Positions 31,101 through 32,188 of a stretch of DNA of 32,188 bases are shown here, one piece after another (position 1 is the stretch's first letter; every line of letters starts with the position of its first letter). Source of the DNA: Bacteroidaceae bacterium (GTDB lineage Bacteria; Bacteroidota; Bacteroidia; Bacteroidales; Bacteroidaceae); contig JAFTAJ010000016.1 in assembly GCA_017458585.1 (NCBI GenBank), forward strand, positions 1 through 32,188, in the 5' to 3' direction. The notes below the pieces were generated by a model. The model was not told the DNA's origin. It saw nothing but the letters and a program-made list of their open reading frames with translations, and did no database searches. The translations under genes and the position numbers were made by a program.

Positions 31101-32054
31101 ATCGATTGACGGCACTTTCCAACCCTTGGGCATACACTTGCGTGCACCGTTCACGGTATAGTAGGCTTTGTCGTTCTGCACAAAGACGGCCGTGTCGTTA
31201 GGGGTGATGCTCTCCCAAATTTCGGGAGCGCTGGTGCGAATGAGGTTTGACATCTTCTGCGGACGCAGGTCCTCAAGCATCCAGAGCATGTCGCCGAGAC
31301 GCACGATGGGATAGTTGTAGCCGGCGGCATCCTCGCAGCGGTAGAAGTCGAAGGTAACGTCGTGGGAGCTCTCGGGGCTGATATGCACGATGCTGGTCAT
31401 CTTGCCGCTGGTGCCCTCGAAGCGCAGCACATCGCCCGGCGTAAAGCTGAGGATGACAACATTGGTGGGCGTGCTCTTGACAGCGTCCTTCCTCAGAAAC
31501 TCAGGAGTCTCGTCGGCCCACTGGGCTGCACCGCCCAGGGCGATAGAGGCATTTGACTTGCTGCCGTTGCACATCCAGCGGGTACTGTGGTTGATGCACT
31601 TGCCCTTGATGTTGACGATGTATATGCCGTGCAACTGCGAGGGCACTAACACTGTGTTGCGGCCTTCTTCTGCCTGCACGGTCTCCTGCTCCACCAGCAC
31701 ACCGGCGGTGGTGTAGATGCTCACGCGCACAGGGCCTGCCTCCTTGGCGTCGAAGATGAGCGTGCCGTCTGCAGTAGAGGGATTGGGGGTGAGGATAGGT
31801 TCGTCAAGGCCTGCTTGCTGTAGTGCATTCTGAATAGCCGTGGGGTCTTCGGAGTTGTCTGCCAGCAGAAGGATGTCGGTGCCGCTGAGAGTGACAGGCT
31901 CCATTTCGGGCTGTGATACGTTGGTTACTGTTACCTCGTCCACGGTGGAGGCTTCGCCTCGACCTGCGAAGGTGATGTAAATGGGAGACGTGGTCTGCGC
32001 ATTTACCGTGATTGCCATCATGGCGATGGCGAAGAGAGTAAAGAGTCTTCTCAT
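28176..32054 (-). CDS. Large secreted protein with FISUMP domain, FG-GAP/VCBS-like repeats and Ser/Thr-rich beta C-terminus
   Basis: The 1292-residue protein has a signal peptide (1-19, ending VNA before QTT). A module at about 97-152 looks like a type IX secretion sorting tail (VRVSIYTTAGVLVEQE, then LHGIYIVNIKG), though it is internal. A FISUMP-type domain (about 245-425) shows RLGDMLWMLEDLRP, MPKGWKVPS and GFTVRGVRPAPS. Two Ca-binding FG-GAP/VCBS-like motifs are DMTGDGVDEIV (651-661) and DVNGDGYEDIV (702-712), within a probable beta-propeller (about 560-850). The C-terminal 280 residues are rich in Ser, Thr and alternating beta residues (about 1015-1085 and 1188-1240) and recall aerolysin-like beta-pore proteins (inferred, weak). 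Base composition changes inside the gene: about 29200-30650 is much more A/T-rich than both ends. Cell-surface or secreted location is expected; the function is unknown. Confidence 0.75.
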   Translation of the reverse strand: MRRLFTLFAIAMMAITVNAQTTSPIYITFAGRGEASTVDEVTVTNVSQPEMEPVTLSGTDILLLADNSEDPTAIQNALQQAGLDEPILTPNPSTADGTLIFDAKEAGPVRVSIYTTAGVLVEQETVQAEEGRNTVLVPSQLHGIYIVNIKGKCINHSTRWMCNGSKSNASIALGGAAQWADETPEFLRKDAVKSTPTNVVILSFTPGDVLRFEGTSGKMTSIVHISPESSHDVTFDFYRCEDAAGYNYPIVRLGDMLWMLEDLRPQKMSNLIRTSAPEIWESITPNDTAVFVQNDKAYYTVNGARKCMPKGWKVPSIDEIYALVKELQTDTTQLGDFLKDRSYEDWPKELIEGPDTLHLQLMANGYINPQGVLTKNNVTGAWVTRTTINYGHPATFEINSLDSKLYPMVAHDKKCGFTVRGVRPAPSVYMEMIKEAFPQSEFGNESAGSPKLRRPMQLIEKDGPLGDLYTYGADRKSIFFDYSCTLSVWDPSNKCENRSGVLYKIEDPNNPGAWAGESKQLVPLDINGADYIHHLRKVAAQGNAGGYENVVYASWGKPYIVIHPHQQVTAIAGEDVVYISIFGDSINNHAMLNQNRLKLLDADGNDYIWNMPGVYGDRWYRRRVKISDGYYLSDYKSEYYARAFNLNCIQDMTGDGVDEIVMNVGEKIAVFDGVTMRCLHERVIQSNRTYAGAAHMRFDVADVNGDGYEDIVLLVDEESTGGHMYIYSKGNVNEEPIFTKEIYRQMAFCDVKVGYMSGSEFPEIAILTRGPKKDNEESELKKEGFLRVMRLKYNNMNLVVDYDSEQAVDCFYKNSNANWLVGNMNLCFGYFRGRSYNQDLVVGYKLYRWNNVDQQVDYVTDMIQTGRIRWSIPADAIVAAQTQKGGIESLFTFEQNFPECGWEYPRSNSVLVERWLDSDGKTVKTREDLCSTYFGWADQQKTRHFDEPKSEETNAHPVLCKFADRERPKYFKYIGHELTFTEPRVYAAIAAAPYYKGLQGSTGAATTWGKVNSVGDSESSSDTFGGSLICGFEYSFSMPFFHAETGVDFTMKASASYTKTVETGETKSYGNSYTAGQDHIVVMQAAPCDTYTYEIVRSDNPDEEGCSFVVSQPRTRRFVNLTLDDYMRLTASQRGVARPQWYLYGTPGKPFTYRRKATDFDGDRIISKAYPMMIGRDINSKESYQMVGTGESTSRSLSTSKDTTTTKTVEVGVEAELVFKNSGAKAGVGFNYNNTDQSIHKVGTEFSVEGTVPGLPSLNDPEHPQFNWNIVWYYVKDAGGIYPVINYVVTDQ

Positions 32055-32188
32055 AATGATTATATTTTATTGGTTTATGTTCCTTATTATTCACAGAAAG
32101 CACGCCCCGACTTCATAGAAGCCAAAGCGTGCCTTCTCCCACTCGCAGCATCCTGCGAATGAATGTGTCCCGATTTTTTACGGGGGGG
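32055..32188 (-). promoter_or_regulatory. Structured leader or upstream terminator region of the FISUMP/FG-GAP gene
   Basis: Two hairpins lie here: gcacgc (32100-32105) with gcgtgc (32127-32132), extended by flanking A/T pairs with one mismatch, and cgcag-catc-ctgcg near 32144-32157. On the minus strand the first is followed by tttctg. It could be the terminator of a gene beyond the window edge or a structured 5' leader. No clear TAnnTTTG box was found, so the promoter of this gene is not placed. Confidence 0.35.

Overview
The window looks like chromosomal DNA of a Bacteroidota bacterium, most likely of the Prevotellaceae (inferred). The reasons are promoters with the Bacteroidota -7 box TAnnTTTGC and no clear Shine-Dalgarno sequences, a purH-mreBCD-mrdA-rodA cluster, a DUF5683 gene next to parAB, a FISUMP-domain surface protein, and many G/C-rich intergenic hairpin repeats. 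No rRNA, tRNA, insertion sequence, prophage or CRISPR array was recognised.

Layout. 1-63 is the C-terminal end of a gene entering from the left, probably an outer-membrane protein, followed by a terminator. 476-7309 is a complete efflux unit: a minus-strand AraC regulator divergent from a TolC-like channel, a lipoprotein HlyD-type adaptor, a tandem two-domain ABC ATPase and two ABC-2 permeases (YbhGFSR-like). 7341-8035 is a small minus-strand cassette resembling a toxin-antitoxin pair. 8437-14812 (minus) is the cell-shape operon, in transcript order purH (IMP cyclohydrolase domain only), mreB, mreC, mreD, mrdA (PBP2), rodA. 14958-21096 (minus) is a second operon: parA, parB, a DUF5683 membrane protein, a lytic transglycosylase with LysM, and a bifunctional Rel/SpoT. 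21236-27768 (plus) carries surE, lpxB, a Tat-type Gfo/Idh/MocA oxidoreductase and a secreted solenoid-DUF1080 protein. 28176-32054 (minus) is a 1292-residue secreted protein with an internal sorting-tail-like module, a FISUMP domain, FG-GAP/VCBS-like repeats and a Ser/Thr-rich beta C-terminus.

How the genes work together. The two minus-strand operons join envelope growth (MreBCD scaffold, the RodA polymerase and PBP2 transpeptidase pair, lytic transglycosylase) with chromosome segregation (ParAB) and the (p)ppGpp alarmone (Rel). LpxB adds lipid A synthesis. The Gfo/Idh/MocA and DUF1080 pair fits the 3-keto-glycoside route for breaking glycosidic bonds.

The most unusual signal is a set of tandem arrays with a period of exactly 7 bp. 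They occur in intergenic gaps, over stop codons, in the 5' leader of the purH-mre operon, and inside seven protein-coding genes (tolC-like, hlyD-like, ABC ATPase, second permease, rodA, rel, lpxB). The reading frame stays open through every in-gene array. The same heptamer families recur in coding and non-coding places, which suggests a dispersed repeat process that also edits linkers and C-termini of essential proteins. A 21-bp (3 x 7) minisatellite between two near-identical hairpins lies at 27877-28002.
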